From an uncultured Lachnospiraceae bacterium (GTDB lineage Bacteria > Bacillota > Clostridia > Lachnospirales > Lachnospiraceae), in contig USGU01000007.1 of the NCBI GenBank assembly GCA_900554415.1, forward strand, positions 1 to 64,000: a stretch of DNA of 64,000 nt. The letters are read 5' to 3'. This document shows positions 17,189-26,540 of this stretch, in pieces (the stretch's first letter is position 1; every line of letters starts with the position of its first letter). The notes beneath the pieces were generated by a model that saw only the letters and a list, made by a program, of their open reading frames with translations, did not search any database and was not told the DNA's origin. The position numbers and the translations under genes are program-made.

Positions 17189-18013
17189 ATGATAAAGATA
17201 AAAGAATATGTGAAAGTGGAAAGTCTGGAGCAGGCATATGAACTGAATCAGAAGCGTGCCAACCGTATTATTGGAGGGATGCTCTGGATGCGGATGAGCA
17301 GTGCACAAGTACAGACGGTGATTGATTTATCGGGGCTTGGACTGGATACGATTGAGGAAAATGAGGAAGCATTTTCCATCGGATGTATGACGACACTCCG
17401 TCAGCTGGAGCTTCATGAAGGTCTGGAAAAATATAGTAATGGTGCAGTAAGAGCCTGTGTGAAGGATATTGTAGGAGTGCAGTTCCGTAATCTGGCTACC
17501 ATTGGTGGAAGTATTTTTGGACGATTTGGATTCTCAGATGTACTGACCTGTTTTCTGGCAATGGATACCTATGTTGAGTTATATAAAGGTGGAATTCTTC
17601 CTTTGGAAGAATTTGTGAAAAGGAAGAAGGATAAGGATATCCTTGTGCGGGTGATTGTGAAGAAAACAGAAGGCAGATTTGCTTATCTGACACATAGGAA
17701 CACAAAGACAGATTTCCCGGTCCTCGCAGTTGGAATCGGAGATATGACAGATAAATTGGTGGTGACTGTGGGCGCACGGCCGATGGAGGCTATGCGTGTT
17801 CCGGTAAAACCAGAGTGGAAGGCTGTATTAGATGGAGAGTCCTGTACAGCAGCAGAAATAGAATCCATTGTAAAAGAAATAGCATCTCAGGTTCCAACAG
17901 AAAGCAATATGCGCGGAAGTGCCGAATACCGGAGTCATCTGGCAAAGGTACTGATAAGACGCGGATTAGAGAGAATCCGGGAAGAGAAAGGACTAAAAGA
18001 ATATGCAGATTAG
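17189..18013 (+). CDS. Xanthine dehydrogenase-type FAD-binding subunit
   Basis: 274 aa, FAD-binding PCMH-type domain of molybdenum hydroxylases. Seen: RIIGGMLWMRM near the N-terminus, the conserved NLATIGGSIFGRFGFSDVL flavin-binding segment, and the C-terminal CO_deh_flav_C-like region (NMRGSAEYRSHLAKVLIRRGL). It passes electrons from the iron-sulfur subunit to FAD. It overlaps the next gene by 11 bp, indicating translational coupling. Confidence 0.92.
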   Translation: MIKIKEYVKVESLEQAYELNQKRANRIIGGMLWMRMSSAQVQTVIDLSGLGLDTIEENEEAFSIGCMTTLRQLELHEGLEKYSNGAVRACVKDIVGVQFRNLATIGGSIFGRFGFSDVLTCFLAMDTYVELYKGGILPLEEFVKRKKDKDILVRVIVKKTEGRFAYLTHRNTKTDFPVLAVGIGDMTDKLVVTVGARPMEAMRVPVKPEWKAVLDGESCTAAEIESIVKEIASQVPTESNMRGSAEYRSHLAKVLIRRGLERIREEKGLKEYAD

Positions 18014-18476
18014 TTTGATATTAAACGGCAAGAAAATCGTAGATGAAATCAGTCCTGATATGCTGCTGCTTGATTTTGTGAGAAAGCATGGGTGTTACAG
18101 TGTGAAATGTGGATGTGAGACTGCAAATTGTGGACTTTGTACGGTATTTTTCGATGAAAAACCAGTACTTTCCTGTTCCGTTCTGGCAGCACGGGCAGAC
18201 GGACATAAAATAGATACCTTAGAAGGATTACAAAAAGAAGCGGAAGAGTTTGGAACATTTATTGCAGACCAGGGGGCAGAACAGTGTGGGTTCTGTAATC
18301 CGGGAATGATAATGAATGCCATTGCACTTTTCCGTGAAAATGAGAATCCGACGGATGAAGAAATCAAGGAATATCTGGCAGGAAATTTGTGCAGATGTTC
18401 CGGGTATGAAGGTCAGCTACGCGGGATTCATGCTTTTATGGAATACAGAAAAAAGGGAGGTGCCGTATGCGAGTAG
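18003..18476 (+). CDS. Xanthine dehydrogenase-type 2Fe-2S subunit
   Basis: 157 aa. Two [2Fe-2S] sites are visible: a plant-type ferredoxin cluster C-x4-C-x2-C-x11-C (CETANCGLC ... VLSC), and the helical-domain cluster EQCGFCNPGMIM plus GNLCRCSGY. Length and order match the small subunit of molybdenum hydroxylases. It overlaps both neighbours (11 and 10 bp), forming a strict three-subunit operon. Confidence 0.95.
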   Translation: MQISLILNGKKIVDEISPDMLLLDFVRKHGCYSVKCGCETANCGLCTVFFDEKPVLSCSVLAARADGHKIDTLEGLQKEAEEFGTFIADQGAEQCGFCNPGMIMNAIALFRENENPTDEEIKEYLAGNLCRCSGYEGQLRGIHAFMEYRKKGGAVCE

Positions 18477-20740
18477 TAGGGACACCTGTTCGAAAGAAAG
18501 ATGCCATGGCACTGGTTACGGGGAAACCGGTATTTACCAATGATATGGCGCCAAAGGACTGTCTGGCTGTAAAGTTGCTCCGCAGTCCACATGCAAATGC
18601 TCTGATTGAGGAGATTAAGACGGATGTTGCAATGAAGGTTCCGGGAATCGAAGCCATCTATACATGGAAGGATGTGCCGCAGGAACGGTTTACCAATGCA
18701 GGGCAGACTTATCCGGAGCCAAGCCCTTATGACCGCCTGCTGTTGGACAAACAGGTGCGGTTTGTAGGTGACCCGGTGGCGATTGTGGCAGGAGAAAATG
18801 AGGCGTGTGTGGACAAAGCACTGAAGCTGATTAAAGTGAAATATCAGGTACTTCCTGCCGTGTTAGATTTTCATACGGCAAAGGATAATGAGGTTCTTGT
18901 TCATCCGGAGGATAACTGGAAATCCCTTTGCCCGGTAGGAGCAGATAATAAGCGGAATCTGTGTGCCCATGATGAGACTGAGCATGGAGATGTAGACGCA
19001 GTGCTGGCAGATTGTGATATTGTGCTGGAAGAAACCTATCATACAAAGGCCTGTCAGCAGGCAATGATGGAAACGTTCCGTACAGTCTGTTTTATGGATG
19101 CTTATGGCAGATTAAATGTATTGAGTTCCACCCAGATTGTATATCATGCGCGACGAATTGTGGCGGCAGCTCTTGGCATTCCTAAATCGAAGGTGCGCGT
19201 ATTCAAGGGACGTATCGGTGGCGGGTTTGGTGCAAAACAGACAGTAGTATCCGAAATTTATCCTGCTTTCGTGACCTGGAAAACAGGAAAACCGTCAAAG
19301 ATATTATTTACCAGAGAGGAGTCGCAGATTGCGTCTTCCCCACGTCATGAGATGGAAGTGACGGTGAAAATGGGGGCAGACAAAGACGGACGAATTCGTG
19401 CAATTGATGTATATACCTTGTCAAATACAGGGGCTTATGGAGAACATGGCCCGACAACGGTAGGACTTTCCGGTCACAAATCCATTCCCCTTTACAGTGA
19501 TGCGGAAGCACACCGGTTTGCTTATGATGTGGTATATACCAATCGGATGGCAGCCGGTGCCTATCGGGGTTACGGAGCAACCCAGGGATTGTTTGCGGTA
19601 GAGACCACGGTCAATAAGCTGGCGGCAAAGCTGGGAAGAGACCCGATTAATCTGCGCATGCAGAATATGCTCCGGGAAGGGCAGTTTATGCCGGCTTATT
19701 ATGGCGAGACTGCAAATAGCTGTGCACTGGACAGATGTCTTGCGCGGGCCAAAGAAATGATAGGCTGGGATGAAAAATACCCTTGCCGTGATATGGGAAA
19801 TGGAAAGGTCCGCAGTGTAGGAATCGGAATGGCAATGCAGGGTTCCGGTATTTCCGGGGTGGATGTAGGCTCAGCTACGGTGAAGCTGACGGAGGATGGT
19901 ATTTACACGCTTACCATTGCGGCAGCAGATATGGGAACCGGGTGCGATACCATTCTTGCCCAGATGGCAGCAGAATGTCTGGATTGTTCCGTAGACCAGA
20001 TTATTGTATCAGGAGCAGATACGGATACTTCTCCGTATGACTCAGGCTCTTACGCATCAAGTACTACTTATATTACAGGAAAAGCTGTGGAGAAGGCATG
20101 CCTGAAGCTGCAGGAGCAGATAAGAAAGCTAGCGGCAACCATGTTGAAATGTGAGGAAGAACAGGTAGAGTTTGATGGACATACTGCACGAAATCTGGAA
20201 AATGGAAATGCGGTAACCTTAGAAGAGATTGGAACGGCTTCCATGTGTGCCTGCAATCAGGCACTTCAGGTGACGGAAAGCCATAGTTCTCCGGTTTCTC
20301 CACCGCCATATATGGTCGGTGCGGTTGAAATTGAACTAGATAAAGAGACCGGACATGTAGAAATTCTGGATTACGCAGCAGTGGTAGACTGCGGTACCGT
20401 TATCAATCCGAATCTTGCAAGAGTACAGGCAGAAGGCGGAATTGCACAGGGAATCGGAATGACCCTTTATGAGAACATCCAGTATACGGCTAAAGGACAG
20501 ATGATGAACAATTCTCTGATGCAGTATAAGATACCAACCAGACTGGACATTGGAAAAATCCGGGTTGAATTTGCACCAAGCCATGAAGAGACAGGGCCGT
20601 TTGGGGCAAAGTCTATTGGTGAGGTTGTGATTAACACACCACTTCCGGCCATCACACATGCGATTGCCAATGCCACGGGATTATGGTTCAATGAACTTCC
20701 AATTACGAGTGAACAGATTGCGATGGGACTGGTAAAATAA
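18467..20740 (+). CDS. Xanthine dehydrogenase-type molybdopterin-binding catalytic subunit
   Basis: 757 aa, full length for the large subunit. Seen: the N-terminal domain starting VVGTPVRKKDAMALVTGKP, the molybdopterin segment GRIGGGFGAKQ, the AGAYRGYGATQG block, a second GMAMQGSGISG/AAADMGTGC region, and the catalytic-Glu block FGAKSIGEVVINTPLPAITHAI. With YqeB/YqeC, XdhC and a purine permease nearby, a selenium-dependent purine or xanthine hydroxylase is likely. The precise substrate is inferred from context. Confidence 0.93.
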   Translation: MRVVGTPVRKKDAMALVTGKPVFTNDMAPKDCLAVKLLRSPHANALIEEIKTDVAMKVPGIEAIYTWKDVPQERFTNAGQTYPEPSPYDRLLLDKQVRFVGDPVAIVAGENEACVDKALKLIKVKYQVLPAVLDFHTAKDNEVLVHPEDNWKSLCPVGADNKRNLCAHDETEHGDVDAVLADCDIVLEETYHTKACQQAMMETFRTVCFMDAYGRLNVLSSTQIVYHARRIVAAALGIPKSKVRVFKGRIGGGFGAKQTVVSEIYPAFVTWKTGKPSKILFTREESQIASSPRHEMEVTVKMGADKDGRIRAIDVYTLSNTGAYGEHGPTTVGLSGHKSIPLYSDAEAHRFAYDVVYTNRMAAGAYRGYGATQGLFAVETTVNKLAAKLGRDPINLRMQNMLREGQFMPAYYGETANSCALDRCLARAKEMIGWDEKYPCRDMGNGKVRSVGIGMAMQGSGISGVDVGSATVKLTEDGIYTLTIAAADMGTGCDTILAQMAAECLDCSVDQIIVSGADTDTSPYDSGSYASSTTYITGKAVEKACLKLQEQIRKLAATMLKCEEEQVEFDGHTARNLENGNAVTLEEIGTASMCACNQALQVTESHSSPVSPPPYMVGAVEIELDKETGHVEILDYAAVVDCGTVINPNLARVQAEGGIAQGIGMTLYENIQYTAKGQMMNNSLMQYKIPTRLDIGKIRVEFAPSHEETGPFGAKSIGEVVINTPLPAITHAIANATGLWFNELPITSEQIAMGLVK

Positions 20741-20741
20741 G

Positions 20742-21776
20742 ATGGGAACATTTTTGGAACAATTTACAGCGCAGACAAGTGATTCTGACAAGAAAGTTAT
20801 GACCGTACTGACCGGGGAATATATAGGTGAACGGGCGCTGGTATCGGATGGAAAATTAAGCTGGAAGTCAACAGAAAATGGATTTTTTGCGGCACATGAG
20901 CAGCAGACGATAGATAAAAGCACCAGACAAAATGGACAGGTTCAAATAGAAGGGGTACGGGTATTTAGCGAAGGTATGGTTTACAATAAGAAAATGGTAA
21001 TTTGCGGAGGCGGCCACGTGGGAATTGCAGTGGCAAGGCTGGCATTGATGACAGAATTTGATGTGACGGTACTGGAAGACAGACCAAAGTTTGCAGAGAC
21101 AGCCAGAAGCATTGGAGTACAAAGAGTCATTTGTGATTCTTTTGAAAATGGACTGAAACAGATTCCGGGTGATAAAGACACCTATTTTGTTATCGTGACA
21201 AGGGGACACCGGTTTGACCAGACTTGTCTGGAAACAGCCATGGAGAAGCCACATGCATACATTGGCATGATGGGCAGTCATGCCAGAGTTGCGAGAATGA
21301 AGGAAACTCTTGTGGAGAAAGGCATAGCAAGAGAGAAAGTAGAGGCGGTGCATACCCCGGTGGGACTGCGGATTGGTGCAGAGACCCCGGAAGAGATTGC
21401 GGTTTCCATTCTGGCAGAGATTATTCAACTGAAGAATCAGGAAAAGCATATCGGTGGATTTAATGACAGTATTTTAGCAGGGATGGAAAGCGCGGAAGAG
21501 AAGGGACTACAGAAAACGCTGGCAACAATTGTGGGGCGCAGAGGCTCCACACCGAGAAAAGAAGGTACGAAAATGCTGGTGTTCGAAGATGGCACCTGTA
21601 TAGAAACCATAGGCGGTGGATGCGTGGAAGCAGAGGTAATCCGAAGCGCACTTCTGCTGATGCGGGAGAAAAAAGAGCAGGCAAAATTAATCCATGTTGA
21701 TATGACAGGACAAACTGCGGAAGAAGAAGGAATGGTTTGCGGTGGAGTGGTTGACATCTTGCTGGAAATCGTTTAA
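20742..21776 (+). CDS. XdhC/CoxI family molybdenum enzyme maturation factor
   Basis: 344 aa. XdhC proteins bind molybdopterin cofactor and support its sulfuration and insertion. Here the Rossmann domain comes first (MVICGGGHVGIAVARLALM, about residues 82-100, then IGMMGSHARVARM) and the CoxI-type domain second (ATIVGRRGSTPRKEGTKMLV, ETIGGGCVEAEV, about 265-310). This is the reverse of the usual XdhC order. It starts 1 bp after the catalytic subunit gene and its end sits just upstream of the mocA-type gene. Confidence 0.88.
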   Translation: MGTFLEQFTAQTSDSDKKVMTVLTGEYIGERALVSDGKLSWKSTENGFFAAHEQQTIDKSTRQNGQVQIEGVRVFSEGMVYNKKMVICGGGHVGIAVARLALMTEFDVTVLEDRPKFAETARSIGVQRVICDSFENGLKQIPGDKDTYFVIVTRGHRFDQTCLETAMEKPHAYIGMMGSHARVARMKETLVEKGIAREKVEAVHTPVGLRIGAETPEEIAVSILAEIIQLKNQEKHIGGFNDSILAGMESAEEKGLQKTLATIVGRRGSTPRKEGTKMLVFEDGTCIETIGGGCVEAEVIRSALLLMREKKEQAKLIHVDMTGQTAEEEGMVCGGVVDILLEIV

Positions 21777-21786
21777 GGTAGGGGAA

Positions 21787-22977
21787 ATGAAAAAGAGATT
21801 TTCCATGATTTATCTGGCTGCCGGGAACAGCAGAAGATTTGGCTCAAACAAGCTGTTATACCCCATTGACGGGAAGCCTATGTATCGCCATTTACTGGAC
21901 AGGCTGGTGCATATTTGTGAGGAAAAACCGGAATGGGAAGTGCTGGTCGTAACCCAGTACGAAGAGATAGAAAGATATGCAAGGTCTCTGGAAGAAAGTG
22001 GATGCAGCGTACATACTTTGTGGTCACCGGAAAGCGTGCAAGGGGCATCGGTTACCATTTCCAGAGCGGTGAAAGCGGCAGAAGAACGGGAAGCACTGGT
22101 GTTTTTCGTGGCAGACCAGCCTTATCTGACAGAAGATACTGTAAGAAATTTCTTGTATGAGATAGAACATGAGATGGTGCTTTCCAGGAAACGTCTTGGC
22201 TGCGTCGGATATCAGGGTGAGTGTGGGAATCCGGTTTGGTTTTCCAAAGCATTTTATCAGGAACTTCTGACCCTTCAGGGCGATGAGGGCGGAAGGAAAA
22301 TCTTAAAAAAACATATCAAGGAAGCTGCCATATTCCCCGTTACAGATAAGAGGGAATTGGAAGATATAGATAAGAAGTGTGGAGGCAAAGAGATGAAATT
22401 ATTAAAGGACAGAATTCGCAAAGATGGAGTGGTAAAAGAAGGAAATGTACTGAAAGTGGACAGTTTCCTGAATCATCAGATGGATGTAAAGCTGTTCCAT
22501 GAAATTGGACTGGAATTTAAGCGTCGTTTTGAGGGAGAAGAAATTAACAAGATTCTTACGATAGAAGCATCTGGAATTGGAATTGCATGTGTGGCAGCAG
22601 AAGTGTTTGATGTGCCTGTAGTATTTGCAAAGAAGAATCAGACAAAGAACATTGCTGGGGATGTTTATACATCCAAAGTAGAATCTTTCACACACGGAAG
22701 AGTATATGATATCCGTGTGGCAAAGCAGTTCCTTGGAAAAGGTGATAAGGTACTGGTAATTGATGATTTCCTTGCAAATGGAAAGGCACTGGAGGGACTG
22801 ATTGAGTTAATCAATGCATCCGGAGCAACGCTTGTAGGTGCCGGAATCGTCATCGAAAAAGGCTTTCAGGTAGGCGGAGATTTGATTCGTTCTAAGGGTG
22901 TTCATCTGGAATCTCTGGCAATTGTAGAGAGCATGGATGAAAAGACAGGAGAAATCGTATTCCGTGGAGATAACTAG
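21787..22977 (+). CDS. MocA-type molybdenum cofactor cytidylyltransferase fused in frame to xanthine phosphoribosyltransferase
   Basis: 396 aa from the ATG at 21787 (GTAGGGG upstream). Residues 1-200 form a MobA/MocA-type nucleotidyltransferase (IYLAAGNSRRFGSNKLLYPI, FFVADQPYL, GCVGYQGECGNPVWF). Residues 203-396 form a complete Xpt (MKLLKDRIRKDGVV, EASGIGIACVAAE, PRPP loop VLVIDDFLANGKA). No stop separates them. However, Met203 (ATG at 22393) has its own GTGGAGG ribosome-binding site 8 bp upstream, so free Xpt may also be made. Both activities suit the xanthine module: cofactor maturation and purine salvage. Confidence 0.85.
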   Translation: MKKRFSMIYLAAGNSRRFGSNKLLYPIDGKPMYRHLLDRLVHICEEKPEWEVLVVTQYEEIERYARSLEESGCSVHTLWSPESVQGASVTISRAVKAAEEREALVFFVADQPYLTEDTVRNFLYEIEHEMVLSRKRLGCVGYQGECGNPVWFSKAFYQELLTLQGDEGGRKILKKHIKEAAIFPVTDKRELEDIDKKCGGKEMKLLKDRIRKDGVVKEGNVLKVDSFLNHQMDVKLFHEIGLEFKRRFEGEEINKILTIEASGIGIACVAAEVFDVPVVFAKKNQTKNIAGDVYTSKVESFTHGRVYDIRVAKQFLGKGDKVLVIDDFLANGKALEGLIELINASGATLVGAGIVIEKGFQVGGDLIRSKGVHLESLAIVESMDEKTGEIVFRGDN

Positions 22978-22982
22978 GCACT

Positions 22983-24077
22983 ATGTTATATATCATACCG
23001 GATTATTATTTTGACTTTCACTGTATTGCAGAGCGGTGCGAAGACACTTGTTGTGCAGGATGGCAGATTGTAATAGATAAAAAGTCTCTCAGAAAATATC
23101 GGAAAGTAAAAGGAAGTTATGCCAGAGAATTAAGAAAAAGGATTCGCTGGCAGAAACGGATTTTTTGTCAGGATAAAGAAAAGCGCTGCGCTTTCTTGAA
23201 TGAAAATAATCTGTGTGACCTTTATACGAATCTGGGAGCGAAGAGTCTTTGCAGGACATGCCGTATGTATCCGAGGCATGTGGAAGAATTTGAGAATGTA
23301 CGGGAAATCAGTTTATCCGTATCCTGTCCGGAAGTAGCCAGAATACTGATGGAGAGGGAGACGCCAGTACATTTTCGAACATTTGAAAAAGAAGGGGAAG
23401 AGTCATGGGATGACTTTGACCCGTTTCTGTTTTCCATACTACAGGACGCAAGAGAAGGAATGTTTCAAATTCTACAGAACAGAGAATTGGACATTTCGAT
23501 TCGTGAAAAACTGGTTCTTGGAATGGCACATGATATTCAGGGACGTGTAAACCGTGGTGAAATGTTTGGATGTCCGGAAGTCATTGAACGTTATCAGACA
23601 GACAAGGCCGTTGCTTTTGCGCAGAAGGTTGTCTGTAAAGAAGAACCAGTCTGGCCGCGGGAACGGTTTCTGAAACTGTTCCGGTTTGAGAGACTGAGGG
23701 ATGACTGGGAAATGCTTCTTGTAGAGACAGAAGCACTGTTGTATAAAGACGGTGAGACTGCCTATTGGCATAAGAGGAAAGAATTTGACAGATGGACAAA
23801 AGAACAGATGCCACTGTGGGAGGTTCACATAGAACAACTGCTTATCTATTTCCTTTTCACCTATTTTGTGGGAGCAGTGTATGATGGTAATATTTACGCA
23901 AAGGCCCGTATGTGTGTATCTTTTACGGAACTGGTGTGTGAAATCTGGATGGCAGCATGGCTGCGTAACGGAAAACAACTGGGACTGGAAGAAATGACAG
24001 AACTGTTGTACCGGTTTTCCAGAGAAATGGAACATTCAGATAAGAATTTGAAAATAGCAGAGAAAATTATGCTATAA
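22983..24077 (+). CDS. FliB-like (flagellin) lysine N-methylase family protein
   Basis: 364 aa. Seen: Cys-rich N-terminal blocks typical of the FliB/YkgJ-like CxCC group: CIAERCEDTCCAGWQI, KRCAFLNENNLCDLY and LCRTCRMYPRH. The remainder is helical. FliB methylates lysines on Salmonella flagellin, but no flagellar gene is visible here. In Clostridia this family is widespread without flagella, so the substrate is open. It starts 5 bp after the MocA-Xpt gene. Confidence 0.75.
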   Translation: MLYIIPDYYFDFHCIAERCEDTCCAGWQIVIDKKSLRKYRKVKGSYARELRKRIRWQKRIFCQDKEKRCAFLNENNLCDLYTNLGAKSLCRTCRMYPRHVEEFENVREISLSVSCPEVARILMERETPVHFRTFEKEGEESWDDFDPFLFSILQDAREGMFQILQNRELDISIREKLVLGMAHDIQGRVNRGEMFGCPEVIERYQTDKAVAFAQKVVCKEEPVWPRERFLKLFRFERLRDDWEMLLVETEALLYKDGETAYWHKRKEFDRWTKEQMPLWEVHIEQLLIYFLFTYFVGAVYDGNIYAKARMCVSFTELVCEIWMAAWLRNGKQLGLEEMTELLYRFSREMEHSDKNLKIAEKIML

Positions 24078-24130
24078 TGTAGATGACCAATCTTGAGCAT
24101 GAAAATGCTGAATGACAAGGGAGAGGAATC

Positions 24131-25432
24131 ATGAAGACAAAAGAAGATATTTTGAGACTGGTAGAAGAGGAAGATATCGAGTTTATCCGTCTGCAGTTTA
24201 CGGATATGTTTGGTTTCCTGAAGAATATTGCGGTTACGCCAAATCAGCTCGAATGGGCATTTGATAACGGCTATATGTTCAAGGGAGCTGCCGTGTTCGG
24301 CAAGCATGACTACGAAAAAGAAGATTTGTATTTATGCCCGGATTTGGAAACTTTCGTCATTTTACCATGGAGACCGCAAAGCGGTAAGGTTGCACGTGTG
24401 ATTTGCAATATCTGCAGAGAAGATGGAACGATTTATGAATGTAGTTCCCGTGCAATTCTGCAAAGAGTCATGAAAATGACAGAGGAAAAGGGCTACCGTT
24501 TTCAGGTGGACCCGGACTGCGAGTTTTTCTTGTTTAATACAGATGAAAACGGCTGTCCGACAACGATTACCCATGAGAATGCAGGGTATATGGATGTGGG
24601 ACCTACAGATTTAGGCGAAAATGCGAGAAGAGAACTTGTGCTGAATCTGGAAGAAATGGGATTCGAAGTGGAATCTTCCCATCATGAGGTGGCACCATCG
24701 CAGCATGAAATTGATTTCAAAGCAGCAGAGCCTTTATCCATAGCAGATTCTATCATTACTTTTAAGTCTGCGGTCCGCTCTATTGTGAAGCGTTTTGGCC
24801 TTCATGCCACATTTATGCCAAAGCCGAGAAGCGACATGGCAGGCTCAGGAATGCGGTTAAATATTTCTGCATGTAAGGACGGAAAGAAGTTATTCCAGTC
24901 TGATGAAAATGGAGAAATTTCACAGGAACTGAAGTGGTTTATGGGAGGAATCCTGCATTACGCACCGGCTATGTGTGCAGTGACGAATCCACTGGTTAAC
25001 TCTTATAAACGTCTTACTTCAGGTTTTGATGCACCTAATGAAATTGGATGGGCGAGAAAGAATGTGAATGGCCTTTTGAAAGTGCAGAGAAAGAAAGGAG
25101 AAGATACGAAGGTAAGCCTTCGCTTCCCAGACCCATCGGCAAATCCGTATCTTGCGATTGCAGTGTGCCTTGCTGCCGGTGTTGAGGGAATTGAACAACA
25201 GATGGATCCGGGATTGCCGATACCAGAGTGTTACGAGAAACAGGAAAAACTGAAAGAGCTTCCTGGCTCACTCAGAGAAGCAGTTACCCAGATGGAAGAA
25301 AGTGAATTTATGGAGCGGGTGCTTGGAAAGGCATTCGTGGACATTTATGCAGATGCCAAAATGCAGGAGTGGAATGCATATATGGCAGATGTATCAAAAT
25401 GGGAGTTAAATGAGTATTTAAACAAAATTTAA
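24131..25432 (+). CDS. glnA: Type I glutamine synthetase
   Basis: 433 aa GS-I. Seen: FIRLQFTDMFGFLKNIAV, metal-binding EFFLFNTDE and EVESSHHEVAPSQHEIDF, KPRSDMAGSGMRLNIS, NSYKRLTSGFDAP and SLRFPDPSANPYLAIA. It makes glutamine from glutamate and ammonia using ATP. An AAGGGAGAGG site precedes the ATG. A small hairpin (AGCAT-GAAA-ATGCT, near 24099-24112) lies in the short leader. It is followed 12 bp later by the ANTAR regulator. Confidence 0.95.
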   Translation: MKTKEDILRLVEEEDIEFIRLQFTDMFGFLKNIAVTPNQLEWAFDNGYMFKGAAVFGKHDYEKEDLYLCPDLETFVILPWRPQSGKVARVICNICREDGTIYECSSRAILQRVMKMTEEKGYRFQVDPDCEFFLFNTDENGCPTTITHENAGYMDVGPTDLGENARRELVLNLEEMGFEVESSHHEVAPSQHEIDFKAAEPLSIADSIITFKSAVRSIVKRFGLHATFMPKPRSDMAGSGMRLNISACKDGKKLFQSDENGEISQELKWFMGGILHYAPAMCAVTNPLVNSYKRLTSGFDAPNEIGWARKNVNGLLKVQRKKGEDTKVSLRFPDPSANPYLAIAVCLAAGVEGIEQQMDPGLPIPECYEKQEKLKELPGSLREAVTQMEESEFMERVLGKAFVDIYADAKMQEWNAYMADVSKWELNEYLNKI

Positions 25433-25444
25433 AAAGGAGCAGAT

Positions 25445-25993
25445 ATGAGCAACATTATTATAGCGTTGCCAAAACTGGAAGATGCAAAGTACATTAGTTC
25501 GGTTCTAAGCAGATATGGAATGAAAACTGACTGTATCTGTGACAGGGCATCTACGGCCTTGAAATATGCGAACCAGATGGAAAATGGTGTACTCATTTGC
25601 AGCAGACGCCTTCTAGATATGCATTACTCAAAACTGCTGAAATATCTACCAGAATATTTTGACATGCTCTTGCTCACATCAAAGACGGAAGTAAGTGACT
25701 ATCCGTCAGACGTGAAGACAATAAGTCTCCCGATAAAAACAGCTGATTTAGTTAATACAATAGACAAAATGCTGGCCAGTCAGGCCAGATGTATAAAAAA
25801 ACGAAAAATGCAGCCAAGGAAACGGACAGAGCAGGAACAACATTACATCGAAGAAGCAAAACGAATGCTGATGGAACGGAATCATATGACGGAACAGGAA
25901 GCATTTCGGTATTTGCAGAAGGCGAGCATGAATTCGGAAACCAATATGGTAGAAACGGCACAAAAGCTATTGATGCTATCAGAGGACGAATAA
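25445..25993 (+). CDS. ANTAR domain response-regulator-like antiterminator
   Basis: 182 aa. The N-terminal ~115 residues form a receiver-like fold (NIIIALPKLEDAKYISSVL, LICSRRLLDMHY) that seems to lack a normal phosphoacceptor Asp environment. The C-terminal ~55 residues are a three-helix ANTAR RNA-binding domain (EEAKRMLMERNHMTEQEAFRYLQKASM). ANTAR proteins bind paired hexaloop hairpins and prevent termination. Placement right after glnA is common in Clostridia and suggests nitrogen control. Its RNA targets were not located. Confidence 0.85.
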   Translation: MSNIIIALPKLEDAKYISSVLSRYGMKTDCICDRASTALKYANQMENGVLICSRRLLDMHYSKLLKYLPEYFDMLLLTSKTEVSDYPSDVKTISLPIKTADLVNTIDKMLASQARCIKKRKMQPRKRTEQEQHYIEEAKRMLMERNHMTEQEAFRYLQKASMNSETNMVETAQKLLMLSEDE

Positions 25994-26021
25994 CAGTTAG
26001 GTAATACAGGAGGAAACAATT

Positions 26022-26534
26022 ATGTTAGACAAAAATGTAGTCGCATTATTAAACCAGCAGATTAACAAGGAATTTTATTCTGCTTATTTATATCTTGATT
26101 TTTCAAATTTCTATTATGATAACGGTTTAGATGGTTTTGGAAACTGGTATAAGATTCAGGCACAGGAAGAACGTGACCATGCACTTCTTTTCGTACAGTA
26201 TTTACAGAACAACGGAGAAAAGATTGAACTGGAAGCGATTGACAAACCGGCTGTTGAACTTACCAGTGCAAAAGGTGTATTAGAAGAAGGATTGAAGCAT
26301 GAGCAGTATGTAACAAGCCTGATTCACACTATCTATGACGCTGCTTACAGCATCAAAGATTTCCGCACTATGCAGTTCTTAGACTGGTTCGTAAAAGAAC
26401 AGGGCGAAGAAGAAACCAACGCAGAAGGACTGATTAAGAAGTTTGAATTGTTTGGAGACGACCCGAAGAGTTTATACATGCTGGACAATGAACTGGCAGC
26501 ACGTGTATACAGCGCACCATCACTGGTACTGTAA
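26022..26534 (+). CDS. Ferritin (bacterial non-haem)
   Basis: 170 aa four-helix ferritin. Seen: NQQINKEFYSAYLYLDFSNFY, ferroxidase residues in QAQEERDHALLF, DWFVKEQGEEETNAEGLI, and the C-terminal helix with LDNELAAR. It stores iron as ferric oxide mineral. Very strong AGGAGGAAA ribosome-binding site. Length is normal. Confidence 0.95.
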   Translation: MLDKNVVALLNQQINKEFYSAYLYLDFSNFYYDNGLDGFGNWYKIQAQEERDHALLFVQYLQNNGEKIELEAIDKPAVELTSAKGVLEEGLKHEQYVTSLIHTIYDAAYSIKDFRTMQFLDWFVKEQGEEETNAEGLIKKFELFGDDPKSLYMLDNELAARVYSAPSLVL

Positions 26535-26540
26535 TCACAA

